This document shows, in pieces, positions 34,591 to 44,365 of a DNA stretch of 64,000 nucleotides (position 1 is the stretch's first letter; the number at the start of each line of letters is the position of its first letter). The notes below the pieces were generated by a model, which was not told the origin of the DNA, searched no databases, and saw only the letters and a list, made by a program, of their open reading frames with translations. The translations under genes and the position numbers were made by a program. Source of the DNA: Clostridium jeddahitimonense (lineage in GTDB: Bacteria; Bacillota; Clostridia; Clostridiales; Clostridiaceae); contig LM994670.1 in assembly GCA_000753455.2 (NCBI GenBank), positions 1,165,005 to 1,229,004 of the forward strand, written 5' to 3'.

Positions 34591-35712
34591 ATGGAAAGAT
34601 ATTTTTCAAACAATTTTAATATTAATAGACGTGCTCCTATAAATAATTTTAGAGCAAGAGGAAAAACAAAATTTAATATTGGATATGTAGTTATGATTCT
34701 TATAGTTATATTTTTGGCGATTAGAGCTTTTAATGTTATAAATAGCTATAGTGAAAGAGGGGCTTTACCTTATGTTCAATTATTAAATTTTTCTATGCCG
34801 CTAGTTGAGACAACGGTATATGATGAGAGTGTTCATTATGAGAGTAAATTAACATTAAAGAAAGTTATAGGCGAAACGTTAGGTTTAACTAAAATTAGTA
34901 CGTCTAGTATTATAGGAAATGAAATAAGCTTATTTAAAAATATAGGAAATCCAGAAGTGGCAAGTAAATCAAAAATACCATTTTTATCACGATATGAAGT
35001 AAGTGAAAATAGTATAGCGAAGGTTACTGAGGAGGAATTAGAGCAACTAAATGGAGTTAGTGAAGCTTTTGATCCAAATTTAAAGGCTATATTAGAACCG
35101 TTAAATCTTAAAGTTTTAATATATCATACGCACAGCCATGAAGGGTATTCAGAAATAGGTGCGGATGCTAGATGGAATACTGACAACGAAGATATTAATG
35201 TAATGGGTGTTGGAGATGTTTTAGCTAAAGAGTTAGAAGAAGGTTACGGAATAACTGTTGTTCATGATAAGACCATTCATGATAATAATTACACTGTATG
35301 TTATGATAGATCACAAGAAACTCTTCAGAGTTATTTAAATGAATATGGAGACTTTGATTTAATAATAGACTTGCACAGGGATTCTGTTGAGGATAAAAAT
35401 CTTGTAACAGCTAATATTAATGGACAAGACTTGGCAAGAATAATGTTTGTAACAAGCGTGAATAGTAGTAGATTACAAGCTAATACAGATTTAGCAAATG
35501 GATTGGCTGGAATTACTAACAGTTTATTTCCAGGGCTTATGAGAAATAAAGATATATTCCATTATGATATTGGTGGAATAAATGGATTTAATATGAGCTT
35601 AAGTGATAATATTGTTGTTTGGGAAGTAGGAGCAAATGTAAATTCATCCATCGAGGCTAAACGTTCAGCGAAATATATGGCAAGAATAATAGCAGAATAT
35701 TTTAAAGAATAA
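34591..35712 (+). CDS. spoIIP: Stage II sporulation protein P, copy 2
   Basis: 373 residues, same architecture as copy 1: N-terminal anchor (about 31-50), shared YVQLLNFSMP block, and active-site segments LIYHTHSHEGY, LIIDLHRDS and VVWEVGANVNS. All catalytic positions are kept, so both copies could be active. ATG start with GGGAGGG upstream. Position, sequence and leader point to a tandem duplication that included the 5' region. Copies differ most in the linker between residues 60 and 160, which might adapt partner or timing. Confidence 0.92.
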   Translation: MERYFSNNFNINRRAPINNFRARGKTKFNIGYVVMILIVIFLAIRAFNVINSYSERGALPYVQLLNFSMPLVETTVYDESVHYESKLTLKKVIGETLGLTKISTSSIIGNEISLFKNIGNPEVASKSKIPFLSRYEVSENSIAKVTEEELEQLNGVSEAFDPNLKAILEPLNLKVLIYHTHSHEGYSEIGADARWNTDNEDINVMGVGDVLAKELEEGYGITVVHDKTIHDNNYTVCYDRSQETLQSYLNEYGDFDLIIDLHRDSVEDKNLVTANINGQDLARIMFVTSVNSSRLQANTDLANGLAGITNSLFPGLMRNKDIFHYDIGGINGFNMSLSDNIVVWEVGANVNSSIEAKRSAKYMARIIAEYFKE

Positions 35713-35741
35713 AAAGAACTGAATAAAATGATGAAAAAGTG

Positions 35742-35779
35742 AGCATCCTTATAGCTAGTAAGCTAGGGGGTGCTTTTTT
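35742..35779 (+). terminator. Terminator whose 3' arm carries the next gene's Shine-Dalgarno
   Basis: AGCATCC pairs with GGGGTGCT (one G-T), with an inner TAGCT/AGCTA stem and 4-nt loop, followed by TTTTTT and directly by the ATG at 35780. GGGGGTG within the 3' arm is 7 nt from that ATG and is the only ribosome site. Confidence 0.7.
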
Positions 35780-36214
35780 ATGAAAAAGTATTTAATTTTT
35801 TGCGTAATAGCTATATTTATTATAATAAGTGTAATAAAAATCAATATAATCAATACAGAAATATTATCTCCAGTAGGAAATTTTCAAGATAACTTTAATA
35901 AAATAAATGAAGAGTTTGGTGAAGACTTTTCAGAATTTATTATGGATAAATCTCCAGTAAAAATTTATTTAGGAGAAGAGGGAGATAGTTCTGCTACAGT
36001 GAAAATAAATAAAAAAGAAATTAGTTTAACGAAAAACAATCCGTTTTTGAAAATTTTTAATCCTGTAATAAATTTTTTTGAAAATAGCTATAAGAAAATA
36101 GAAGAAAAATTTATTAAAAAAACAGATAGTGATAAACCTGTTAATGAAGAGGAAAGCAATAGTGAATTGGAAAATGTAGTTGATGATTTTATTAATTCTT
36201 TAGAAAGTGAATAA
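35780..36214 (+). CDS. Small anchored or secreted protein, unknown
   Basis: 144 residues, not recognised. An N-terminal hydrophobic helix (about 4-21) looks like a signal anchor; the rest is hydrophilic, with a Lys-rich middle and an acidic C-terminus. Lies between spoIIP copy 2 and lepA, so it may be a sporulation protein, but that is position only. Its ribosome site is embedded in a terminator hairpin. Confidence 0.6.
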   Translation: MKKYLIFCVIAIFIIISVIKINIINTEILSPVGNFQDNFNKINEEFGEDFSEFIMDKSPVKIYLGEEGDSSATVKINKKEISLTKNNPFLKIFNPVINFFENSYKKIEEKFIKKTDSDKPVNEEESNSELENVVDDFINSLESE

Positions 36215-36263
36215 TATTTAAAACAATTACACAGTAATAAATTATAGTTATAACCCATTATTC

Positions 36264-36294
36264 TTGACACCTCCTCGGTGATGTATGTTATAAT
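36264..36294 (+). promoter_or_regulatory. Promoter of lepA
   Basis: TTGACA (36264-36269), 19 bp, TATAAT (36289-36294) with TG one base upstream (extended -10). The spacer holds a small dyad CACC-TCCTC-GGTG. Confidence 0.75.
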
Positions 36295-36314
36295 TTAGCT
36301 TGATTTAAATAAAT

Positions 36315-36350
36315 GGGGGTGAAAAAGCTGCTTTATTGTTTAAAGTAGTT
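36315..36350 (+). promoter_or_regulatory. Hairpin between Shine-Dalgarno and start of lepA
   Basis: GGGGGTGA (36315-36322) is followed by AAA and a 10-bp hairpin AGCTGCTTTA/TAAAGTAGTT (two G-T pairs, 5-nt loop, 36326-36350), then AAGATAT and the ATG at 36358. An in-frame TAG at 36346 excludes earlier starts. Folding shortens the effective spacing from 35 to about 10 nt. Confidence 0.65.
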
Positions 36351-36357
36351 AAGATAT

Positions 36358-38163
36358 ATGCAAAGTAATAGACAATCAAAGATAAGAAACTTCTCAATAG
36401 TAGCACATATAGACCATGGTAAATCGACATTAGCAGATAGACTATTAGAGATTACTGGAACCCTTACTCAAAGAGAAATGGAAGAACAAGTTCTTGATAA
36501 TATGGAGATCGAAAGGGAAAGAGGAATCACTATCAAGTCTCAAGCAGCAAGACTAGTTTATAGACGTCCAAGTGGTGAGGAATACATATTAAACCTTATT
36601 GACACTCCAGGTCACGTAGACTTTACATATGAGGTTTCAAGAAGTTTAGCAGCTTGTGAAGGAGCTGTATTAGTTGTAGATGCAACTCAAGGAATACAAG
36701 CTCAAACTTTAGCTAATTGCTATTTAGCACTAGATAATGATCTTGAAATAGCACCAGTAATAAATAAAGTTGACTTAGCATCAGCAAGACCAGATGAAGT
36801 TAAACAAGAAATTGAAGATGTTATAGGGATAGAAGCTCATGATGCGCCTATGATATCTGCCAAAACAGGTTTAAATGTTGCAGATGTTTTAGAAACAATA
36901 GTAGAAAAAGTTCCAGCGCCTACTGGAGATGAGGAAGCACCTTTAAAGTGTTTAGTATTTGATTCATACTATGATAGTTATAAAGGTGTTGTGTGTTATG
37001 TAAGAGTAATTGATGGTAAAGTTAAACCAGGTACAAAGATTAAGCTTATGAACACAAATAAAGTTTATGATGTAACAGAAGTTGGAGTATTCACTCCAAG
37101 GTTATTACCTATTGGAGAATTGATGGCTGGAGATGTTGGATATATAACGGCTTCAATTAAAAATGTAGCAGACGCTAGAGTTGGTGATACTATAACAGAA
37201 GCTGATAGACCAACAGAAAAAGCTTTACCGGGGTATAAAAAAGCTGTACCGATGGTTTACTCAGGTATATATCCAGTAGATGGAGCTAAATATGATGAAT
37301 TAAAAGAAGCATTAGAAAAACTACAAATAAATGATGCTGCTTTAGATTTTGAACCAGAAACATCAATAGCGTTAGGGTTTGGATTTAGATGTGGATTCTT
37401 AGGATTACTTCATATGGAAATAATTCAAGAAAGAATAGAAAGAGAATTCAATTTAGATATTATTACAACAGCACCATCTGTTATATATAAAGTTATTAAG
37501 ACTGATGGAGAGTTAATAGAACTTACAAATCCAACAAACTTACCAGAACCGACGGAAATAGATTACATGGAAGAACCAGTAGTTAAAGCTAATATAATAT
37601 CACCAACTGATTATGTTGGTGCTATAATGGATTTATGTCAAGAAAGAAGAGGAACTTTCATAGACATGCAATATCTAGAAGAGACAAGAGTTTCTATAGC
37701 ATATGATATTCCATTAAATGAAATAGTTTATGACTTCTTTGATACATTAAAGTCAAGAACAAGAGGATATGCATCTTTTGATTATGAATTAAAAGGATAT
37801 GCAAGAACTGAACTTGTTAAACTTGATATATTATTAAATGGAGATGTAGTAGATGCTTTATCTATGATTGTTCCAAAAGAAAGAGCTTACCATAAAGGTA
37901 GAGGTATAGCGGAAAAGTTAAAGGAAATAATCCCAAGACAAATGTTTGAAGTGCCAATTCAGGCTGCTGTGGGGTCTAAGGTTATAGCAAGAGAAACTGT
38001 TAAGGCTATGAGAAAAGACGTTCTTGCTAAATGTTATGGTGGAGATATATCAAGAAAGAAGAAGCTTCTTGAAAAGCAAAAAGAAGGTAAGAAGAGAATG
38101 AGACAGGTAGGTTCTGTTGAAGTTCCACAAGAAGCATTTATGGCTGTATTAAAAGTAGATTAA
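36358..38163 (+). CDS. lepA: Elongation factor 4 (LepA), ribosome back-translocase GTPase
   Basis: 601 residues, usual length. GTPase motifs: [10 protein letters not shown] (G1), GITIK (G2), DTPGHVDF (G3), NKVDLASA (G4). Domains II-V follow, ending with the LepA-specific C-terminal domain rich in basic residues ([21 protein letters not shown]). It binds the ribosome and affects translation or subunit assembly. No ribosome site directly before the ATG; the only one lies beyond the hairpin at 36326-36350. Own promoter; terminator shared with the convergent patatin gene. Confidence 0.98.
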   Translation: MQSNRQSKIRNFSIVAHIDHGKSTLADRLLEITGTLTQREMEEQVLDNMEIERERGITIKSQAARLVYRRPSGEEYILNLIDTPGHVDFTYEVSRSLAACEGAVLVVDATQGIQAQTLANCYLALDNDLEIAPVINKVDLASARPDEVKQEIEDVIGIEAHDAPMISAKTGLNVADVLETIVEKVPAPTGDEEAPLKCLVFDSYYDSYKGVVCYVRVIDGKVKPGTKIKLMNTNKVYDVTEVGVFTPRLLPIGELMAGDVGYITASIKNVADARVGDTITEADRPTEKALPGYKKAVPMVYSGIYPVDGAKYDELKEALEKLQINDAALDFEPETSIALGFGFRCGFLGLLHMEIIQERIEREFNLDIITTAPSVIYKVIKTDGELIELTNPTNLPEPTEIDYMEEPVVKANIISPTDYVGAIMDLCQERRGTFIDMQYLEETRVSIAYDIPLNEIVYDFFDTLKSRTRGYASFDYELKGYARTELVKLDILLNGDVVDALSMIVPKERAYHKGRGIAEKLKEIIPRQMFEVPIQAAVGSKVIARETVKAMRKDVLAKCYGGDISRKKKLLEKQKEGKKRMRQVGSVEVPQEAFMAVLKVD

Positions 38164-38168
38164 TATAT

Positions 38169-38210
38169 AACAAGGAGCTGTTGCCAAATTGCACAGCTCC
38201 TTGTTTCTTT
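38169..38210. terminator. Bidirectional terminator between lepA and the patatin gene
   Basis: Perfect 13-bp arms AACAAGGAGCTGT and ACAGCTCCTTGTT, 11-nt loop, T-rich tail. Confidence 0.9.
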
Positions 38211-39120
38211 ATCTATAAAAAATATCTTCTATATATTTATAAAGATCTGTCAAATCAATAGAGTCTGCAATACTTTTTAAAAGAGCAACTTTTTTATAAT
38301 CATCCATTTCAATATGATCTGGAATAGTAGGATTTAACCTGTAATAGTTTTGCATAAATAATTCTTTGCAGTATATATCCTCAACTAAACTAGAGCCTTC
38401 TAGAAGAATAGTTAAAATAGGAGATTTAATCATTTTAAATGGATCAAAGGCCCATTGAATAATACCCCATTTAGAGGTGTTAGATGTTATTTTATTAGGA
38501 TAATCACCGGTACCTATAGAGAGTATTCGTAGTTGACTAGAACTTTTTATACAATCCAGTTTACTTAGTGCAAAGAAAGAAGCTATAGGAGTTGGATTAT
38601 TAACAACTACACCACCATCGATAAACCCTTTATGTGATGGAAAGTATGTAGGGGCAGCAGAGCTAGCGAGAGCAGCATCTATGACAGAAAATTCAGAGGT
38701 TTCATTATTAGTTAAATTATTAAAAAAAACAGGCTCCCAGGAATTTGATGTTAATCCAGTAGTACTAAAGGTTGGAATAAATACATAAGGGTCTAGATCT
38801 TTTAGCTTTAAATCTTCAGGAAAAGAGGCTTTTAATTCTTTTAATAAGTTTTTATGACTAAATTTAGGAATTAAAAGATTCGGTCTTCTTTTGGAAAATA
38901 TCTTTTTTACGTTATCTTCATTATAAAGATTATCTACTATATATGCATTTCTAGAGTAAGCTAATGAGAGGGCAATTAAGGCGCCAGTAGAGGTGCCAGC
39001 AAATAAATCTATGTCGTCTAATAATGTGGGGAATTTTTGAATTATTCTGAGAAGTATTCTAGTAGAAAGAGCACCTTTTATCCCACCACCGTCAAAAGAT
39101 AGGATTTTAAAATTCTTCAA
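38209..39120 (-). CDS. Patatin-like phospholipase
   Basis: 303 residues, no signal peptide, so likely cytosolic or membrane-peripheral lipid acyl hydrolase. Oxyanion loop DGGGIKG (10-16), nucleophile S44 in GTSTG, and catalytic Asp D168 in DGG complete the Ser-Asp dyad. TTG start with AAGGAG 10 nt before it. It lies on the minus strand between lepA and hemW, which are normally adjacent and co-oriented, so it looks like an insertion into a conserved block. Substrate unknown. Confidence 0.9.
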   Translation of the reverse strand: MKNFKILSFDGGGIKGALSTRILLRIIQKFPTLLDDIDLFAGTSTGALIALSLAYSRNAYIVDNLYNEDNVKKIFSKRRPNLLIPKFSHKNLLKELKASFPEDLKLKDLDPYVFIPTFSTTGLTSNSWEPVFFNNLTNNETSEFSVIDAALASSAAPTYFPSHKGFIDGGVVVNNPTPIASFFALSKLDCIKSSSQLRILSIGTGDYPNKITSNTSKWGIIQWAFDPFKMIKSPILTILLEGSSLVEDIYCKELFMQNYYRLNPTIPDHIEMDDYKKVALLKSIADSIDLTDLYKYIEDIFYR

Positions 39121-39223
39121 TTAATATTTACTCCTTAAAATTTATATATATTATTTTATTCAGAGAATTTTTATATGATAATTTAAATAGAAAAAATTAT
39201 AAAAGATGAAAGAGATGAAAAAA

Positions 39224-40354
39224 ATGAAAGAAATTAGTTTATACATACATATTCCGTTTTGTAAGCAGAAATGCTTTTATTGTGATTTTCCTTCTTATTC
39301 AGGTAAAGAAAGGTTTAAGGAAGATTATGTTAATGCACTTATTAAAGAAATTGAAATGAGAGCTAGTGGTTATATAATTAAAACTATTTTTATTGGAGGA
39401 GGAACACCGTCATATTTAGAAGTAGACCAAATAGAGAGGTTATTAGCTGCGATTAAAAACCTGAATCTACATAAAGATATTGAATTTAGCATGGAATGTA
39501 ATCCGGGAGTTCTTTTTAAAGATAAATTAGTTGCTATGAAAAATGGTGGTGTTAATAGAATAAGCTTTGGATTACAATCAACAAAAGATTCTTTATTAAA
39601 AGAAGTAGGTCGTATTCATAGTTATGAAGAATTTTTAGAAAATTTCAATTTAGCAAGGGAAGTAGGCTTTAAAAATATAAATGTAGATATAATGTATGGG
39701 CTACCAAATCAAACTGTGGAAGATTGGAAAAATACATTAGAAACTATATGTGAGATAAAGCCAGATCATATATCGGCATATAGCTTAATAATAGAGGAAG
39801 GAACGGTTTTTTATAATTTATATGAAAAAGGATTATTAAAACTTCCTACTGAAGAGATGGAAAGAAGAATGGATAGCTTAACAAAGTCTATTTTAAAAGA
39901 ATATGGATATCATCAGTATGAAATATCTAATTATAGTTTAGAAGGAAAAGAGTGTGAACATAATAAGGTTTATTGGCAGCTTAAGGATTATATAGGTTTA
40001 GGAACTGCTTCAAGTTCGTATATAAATGGTGTAAGAATTAAAAATATTGATGATATTGAAGAATATATAAGTAGAATTAATTCAGGTTTAGAAATTTATG
40101 AAGAGGAATATAAAAATTCACAAGATGATGAAATAGAAGAGTTTATATTTATGGGATTAAGAATGAATATAGGGATAGATGTTAAGGAATTTGAGGAAAG
40201 ATTTAATAAACCTATAGATAGTATATATGCGAAAGTCTTAGAGAAAAATATTAAAAGTGGCTTATTAAAAAGAGAAGATAATAGAATATACTTAACACCA
40301 AGAGGAATGGACTTCTCCAATAATGTAATGGCAGAGTTTATATTGGATAAATGA
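39224..40354 (+). CDS. hemW: Radical SAM heme chaperone HemW
   Basis: About 376 residues. Radical SAM cluster CKQKCFYC (C13, C17, C20), glycine-rich GGGTPSYL, and the HemW-type HNKVYW and GLGTASSSY segments. HemW is related to coproporphyrinogen dehydrogenase HemN but is considered a haem-transfer chaperone. Three in-frame ATGs (39206, 39215, 39224) are possible; the last gives the usual MKEISLYIHIPFC start, and no strong ribosome site separates them. Upstream of hrcA as is common. Confidence 0.92.
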   Translation: MKEISLYIHIPFCKQKCFYCDFPSYSGKERFKEDYVNALIKEIEMRASGYIIKTIFIGGGTPSYLEVDQIERLLAAIKNLNLHKDIEFSMECNPGVLFKDKLVAMKNGGVNRISFGLQSTKDSLLKEVGRIHSYEEFLENFNLAREVGFKNINVDIMYGLPNQTVEDWKNTLETICEIKPDHISAYSLIIEEGTVFYNLYEKGLLKLPTEEMERRMDSLTKSILKEYGYHQYEISNYSLEGKECEHNKVYWQLKDYIGLGTASSSYINGVRIKNIDDIEEYISRINSGLEIYEEEYKNSQDDEIEEFIFMGLRMNIGIDVKEFEERFNKPIDSIYAKVLEKNIKSGLLKREDNRIYLTPRGMDFSNNVMAEFILDK

Positions 40355-40456
40355 TAAAATGCTAAGTAAATTAAAGAAATATAAAGAAAAAAAGAGATAA
40401 ACTTGGAAAAATAAAAACTTACAAAAAATATTCTGAAAATTTAACGTAATATCAAA

Positions 40457-40485
40457 TTGACAAAAAAACTAAATAAGAATATATT
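40457..40485 (+). promoter_or_regulatory. Sigma-A promoter of the heat-shock operon
   Basis: TTGACA, 17 bp, TATATT; transcription should start about 5 bp before the CIRCE operator. Confidence 0.85.
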
Positions 40486-40498
40486 GATAATGTAGTCA

Positions 40499-40525
40499 TT
40501 AGCACTCGGTATTAATGAGTGCTAA
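40499..40525 (+). promoter_or_regulatory. CIRCE operator (HrcA binding site)
   Basis: Exact TTAGCACTC-N9-GAGTGCTAA. HrcA, encoded next, binds it and is released on heat shock when GroEL is titrated; autoregulation is expected. Confidence 0.98.
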
Positions 40526-40541
40526 CAATGGGAGTGATGTA

Positions 40542-41573
40542 ATGGCTATTGATGAAAGAAAAATAAGAATATTACAAGCCATCATTAATGACTATATTAT
40601 GACAGGTGAACCTGTTGGATCAAGAACTATAGCTAAGAAGTATGACCTAGGAGTAGGATCTGCAACTATTAGGAATGAGATGGCGGATTTAGAAGAAATG
40701 GGTTATTTAGAGCAACCCCATACATCTTCAGGTAGAATACCTTCTAGTAAGGGATATAGACTATATGTTGATGGATTGATGGAAAAAGCTCAGTTAAGTA
40801 AAGAGGAAGAATTAAAGATTAAGGAATATATAATTAATTCTGCTATGTATGAAGTAGATAAATTATTAAAGGAAGCCTGCTTATTACTTTCTGAACTTAC
40901 AAATTTAACATGTATAGTGCAAACACCTTCTATGAAGAGAAGCTATATTAAATCTATTCAGCTTATAAAAATAGATGAATCAAACTTAATTTCAGTTATT
41001 GTTACAGATAGTGGAGTTATTAAAAATCATAGAATTAAAATTAGCAATATGCCACCTAGTGATAAGTTATCTAGAATTAATGAAGTTTTAAATAGCAAAT
41101 TAAAAAATTTAACAATTGAAGCTATTAATCTAGAAGTTATTAATGAACTAAAAAAGGAATTGGCAGGATTTGATGATTTATTTAATGCTATACTACCAGC
41201 GTTATATGAAAGTTTAAATAGCAGTGATAAGGAAGGATTAGTAGTAGAGGGGACTACAAATCTATTTAATTATCCTGAATATAACGATATTGAAAAAGCT
41301 AAAGAGATGATTCAACTTATAAGTAATAAAGATTGTGTAATAGAGTTGTTAGAGCCAGATGGTGATATAACTGTAAGAATTGGTGATGAAAATTATATTC
41401 CTGAAGCTAAAGAGTGCTCTGTAATAACTGCAGAGTATACATTAGGTGGAAGAGCAATAGGAAGTATAGGGCTTATAGGACCTAGAAGAATTAATTATTC
41501 TAAGGTGCTTTCTATAATGGCTCAGGTAATGAAGGAATTAAATAAAAGTCTTAAAAATCAAAGTCTTGATTAA
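40542..41573 (+). CDS. hrcA: Heat-inducible transcription repressor HrcA
   Basis: 343 residues. N-terminal winged helix (about 1-75) with [38 protein letters not shown] blocks, then a GAF-like and insert domain. The ATG at 40542 ([14 protein letters not shown]) is chosen: GGGAGTG lies before it, whereas the ATG at 40515 lies inside CIRCE. First gene of hrcA-grpE-dnaK, 20 bp before grpE. Confidence 0.97.
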   Translation: MAIDERKIRILQAIINDYIMTGEPVGSRTIAKKYDLGVGSATIRNEMADLEEMGYLEQPHTSSGRIPSSKGYRLYVDGLMEKAQLSKEEELKIKEYIINSAMYEVDKLLKEACLLLSELTNLTCIVQTPSMKRSYIKSIQLIKIDESNLISVIVTDSGVIKNHRIKISNMPPSDKLSRINEVLNSKLKNLTIEAINLEVINELKKELAGFDDLFNAILPALYESLNSSDKEGLVVEGTTNLFNYPEYNDIEKAKEMIQLISNKDCVIELLEPDGDITVRIGDENYIPEAKECSVITAEYTLGGRAIGSIGLIGPRRINYSKVLSIMAQVMKELNKSLKNQSLD

Positions 41574-41592
41574 TGATTGTTGAGGTGTAGTA

Positions 41593-42186
41593 ATGGAAGA
41601 GAAAAGAGAGTTAGAACAAGATGAAGTTCTTGAAGAGGTTAAAGATGAAGAGACTACTGAAGAAGTAGTTGAGGAAGTAGAAGACACTACAGAAGAAGTA
41701 GTGGAAGAAAGTGATGAAGAGGATACATTATCTATGGTAAGAAAGTTAAAAGATGAGAAGAAGAAACTTGATAATGAGCTTAATACATTAAAAGATAGAC
41801 TTATGAGACTATCAGCTGAGTATGATAATTTTAGAAAAAGAACAAGCAAAGAAAAAGAGGGTATTTATACTGATGCGTGTGTTGATGTATTAAAGGAATT
41901 AGTGCCTGTTTTAGATAATCTTGAAAGAGCTATATCTGTAGATGGTAATGTTGAAGATCTTAAAAAAGGTATAGAGATGACTATAAAAGGATTCAAAACA
42001 TCTTTAGAAAAATTAGGTGTTGAGGAAATAGATACTACTTCAGGATTTGATCCAAATTTCCATCAAGCAATTCAAGTTGTTGAAGATGAGAATTTAAAAA
42101 CTAATGATGTTGCACAAGTATATCAAAAAGGATATAAAAGAGGCGAAAAATTAATAAGAGTCTCAATGGTGACAGTTGCTAAATAG
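41593..42186 (+). CDS. grpE: DnaK nucleotide exchange factor GrpE
   Basis: 197 residues. A very acidic N-terminal third is followed by the long dimerising coiled coil (about 50-100, RLSAEYDNFRKRTSKE) and the C-terminal beta domain (DPNFHQAIQ, VYQKGYKRGEKLIR). Releases ADP from DnaK. GAGGTG precedes the ATG. Confidence 0.97.
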   Translation: MEEKRELEQDEVLEEVKDEETTEEVVEEVEDTTEEVVEESDEEDTLSMVRKLKDEKKKLDNELNTLKDRLMRLSAEYDNFRKRTSKEKEGIYTDACVDVLKELVPVLDNLERAISVDGNVEDLKKGIEMTIKGFKTSLEKLGVEEIDTTSGFDPNFHQAIQVVEDENLKTNDVAQVYQKGYKRGEKLIRVSMVTVAK

Positions 42187-42254
42187 CAATTTTAAAATGA
42201 TAAAATAGCAAATAAGATTTTAAATTATAGATAGATTTCGAGGAGGAAATTATT

Positions 42255-44108
42255 ATGGGAAAAATTATAGGTATTGACTTAGGTACAACAAATTCATGTG
42301 TAGCTGTTATGGAAGGTGGAGAACCAGTAGTTATTGCTAACTCTGAAGGTTCAAGAACTACTCCATCAGTGGTATCTTTTCAAGCAGGTGGAGAAAGATT
42401 AGTAGGTCAAGTTGCTAAAAGACAAGCAATTACAAACCCAGATCATACAATAATATCAATAAAAAGAGAAATGGGAACAGACCACAAAACTAAGATAGAT
42501 GATAAAGTTTATTCACCACAAGAAATATCAGCAATGGTGCTTCAAAAAATCAAAGCTGATGCAGAGGCTTACTTAGGTGAAACAGTAACTCAAGCAGTTA
42601 TCACTGTTCCTGCATATTTTAATGATGCTGAAAGACAAGCAACAAAAGATGCAGGAAGAATAGCTGGTTTAGAAGTTTTAAGAATAATAAACGAACCAAC
42701 AGCTGCAGCTTTAGCTTACGGTTTAGACAAAACTGAGCATAATGAAAAAATATTCGTATATGACCTTGGTGGAGGTACTTTCGACGTATCTATTCTTGAA
42801 TTAGGTGATGGAGTATTCGAAGTATTATCAACAAATGGAGATACAAAACTTGGTGGAGATGACTTCGATGAAAAAATAATGAACTACATCGCAGAGACTT
42901 TCAAAGCTGAAAATGGTATTGATTTAAGAAATGATAAGATGGCTCTTCAAAGATTAAAAGAAGCTGCTGAAAAGGCTAAGATTGAACTATCATCTTCAAT
43001 GCAAACAAACATCAACTTACCATTTATCACTGCAGATGCAACTGGTCCAAAGCATATAGATATGAATTTAACAAGAGCAAAATTCAACGAGTTAACTCAT
43101 GATTTAGTTCAAAGATCAATTGAGCCAATGAAGAAAGCATTATCAGATGCAGGGCTTTCAATGAGCCAAATAGATAAGGTAATATTAGTTGGTGGATCAA
43201 CAAGAATACCAGCAGTTCAAGAAGCGGTTAAAAACTTCACTGGAAAAGAACCTTCAAAGGGAGTTAACCCTGATGAATGTGTTGCTATCGGTGCAGCAAT
43301 TCAAGCAGGAGTATTAACAGGTGAAGTTAAGGACGTATTATTATTAGACGTTACACCATTAACATTAGGAATTGAAACTTTAGGTGGAGTAGCAACACCA
43401 TTAATAGAAAGAAATACAACTATTCCAACAAAGAAGAGTCAAGTATTCTCAACAGCTGCAGATGGTCAAACATCAGTTGAAATTCACGTAGTTCAAGGTG
43501 AAAGACAAATGGCTGCTGACAATAAGACTTTAGGTAGATTTACTCTATCAGGAATAGCTCCAGCTCCAAGAGGAATTCCACAAATCGAAGTTACATTTGA
43601 TATAGATGCTAACGGTATCGTTAAAGTATCTGCTATGGATAAAGGAACTGGAAAAGAAGCTAACATCACAATAACTGCATCAACTAACCTTTCAGATGAT
43701 GAAGTAGAAAGAGCAGTAAAAGAAGCTGAAAAGTTTGCAGAAGAAGATAAGAAGAGAAAAGAATCTATAGAAGTTAAGAACAATGCAGATCAATTAGCTT
43801 ATCAAACAGAAAAGCAATTAGAGGAATTAGGAGATAAGATTGCTGCTGATGATAAAGCTAAGATAACTTCTAAGTTAGATGCATTAAAAGCTGTTAAAGA
43901 CGGAGAAGATTTAGAAGCTATCAAGAAAGCTACAGAAGAATTAACTCAAGAGTTCTATGCTATATCTTCAAAGATGTATCAAGCAGCAGGAGCTCAAGGT
44001 GGAGCAGAAGGATTTGATCCAAACAACATGGGTGGAGCAAACCAAGGTTCAGCTCAACATGATGATAATGTAGTAGATGCTGATTTCGAAGTTAAAGACG
44101 ATAAATAA
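42255..44108 (+). CDS. dnaK: Chaperone DnaK (Hsp70)
   Basis: 617 residues. ATPase domain with [27 protein letters not shown] and [11 protein letters not shown]; substrate-binding domain from about 360; lid and acidic tail ending [17 protein letters not shown] precedes the ATG, and codons are biased to C-ending ones, as expected for an abundant protein. A terminator follows, so dnaJ is only partly coupled. Confidence 0.99.
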   Translation: MGKIIGIDLGTTNSCVAVMEGGEPVVIANSEGSRTTPSVVSFQAGGERLVGQVAKRQAITNPDHTIISIKREMGTDHKTKIDDKVYSPQEISAMVLQKIKADAEAYLGETVTQAVITVPAYFNDAERQATKDAGRIAGLEVLRIINEPTAAALAYGLDKTEHNEKIFVYDLGGGTFDVSILELGDGVFEVLSTNGDTKLGGDDFDEKIMNYIAETFKAENGIDLRNDKMALQRLKEAAEKAKIELSSSMQTNINLPFITADATGPKHIDMNLTRAKFNELTHDLVQRSIEPMKKALSDAGLSMSQIDKVILVGGSTRIPAVQEAVKNFTGKEPSKGVNPDECVAIGAAIQAGVLTGEVKDVLLLDVTPLTLGIETLGGVATPLIERNTTIPTKKSQVFSTAADGQTSVEIHVVQGERQMAADNKTLGRFTLSGIAPAPRGIPQIEVTFDIDANGIVKVSAMDKGTGKEANITITASTNLSDDEVERAVKEAEKFAEEDKKRKESIEVKNNADQLAYQTEKQLEELGDKIAADDKAKITSKLDALKAVKDGEDLEAIKKATEELTQEFYAISSKMYQAAGAQGGAEGFDPNNMGGANQGSAQHDDNVVDADFEVKDDK

Positions 44109-44119
44109 TAAATTATAGA

Positions 44120-44147
44120 GGGAAGACAAAGCCGTCTTCCCTTATTT
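44120..44147 (+). terminator. Terminator after dnaK
   Basis: GGGAAGAC and GTCTTCCC arms, 6-nt loop, then TTATTT; separates dnaK from dnaJ. Confidence 0.85.
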
Positions 44148-44149
44148 AA

Positions 44150-44271
44150 AGTTAAGAGTTAAGATTGATAGTTTAAAAATTAAAGATAAAATTACTTGAG
44201 TAGTTTTTACAAAAAGTTAATTACAGAGTTTCAACAGAAATTATTAACGCTTAACTATTAACTATTAACTA
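44150..44271. repeat. AT-rich dispersed repeat, copy A
   Basis: About 120 bp with AGTTAAGAGTTAAG at the left end and TTAACTATTAACT units at the right end, roughly inverted. A shorter element of the same type lies at 52627-52712. Located in the dnaK-dnaJ gap. Confidence 0.55.
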
Positions 44272-44365
44272 AATAAAGTGGTTTACTGTTTTATTTAAAA
44301 ATGGTACTATTGTTTAGTCAAAAAAGTTGTAAAAGTAATTAATTAAATAGGTGGTGACATGATAG

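Noticed and set aside
40515..40541. ATG at 40515 as the start of hrcA
   Set aside because: It falls inside the CIRCE operator and lacks a ribosome site; the ATG at 40542 has GGGAGTG and the usual HrcA N-terminus.
41538..41849. Serine-rich reverse frame opposite grpE
   Set aside because: Mirror image of the acidic Glu/Asp repeats of GrpE; not a gene.
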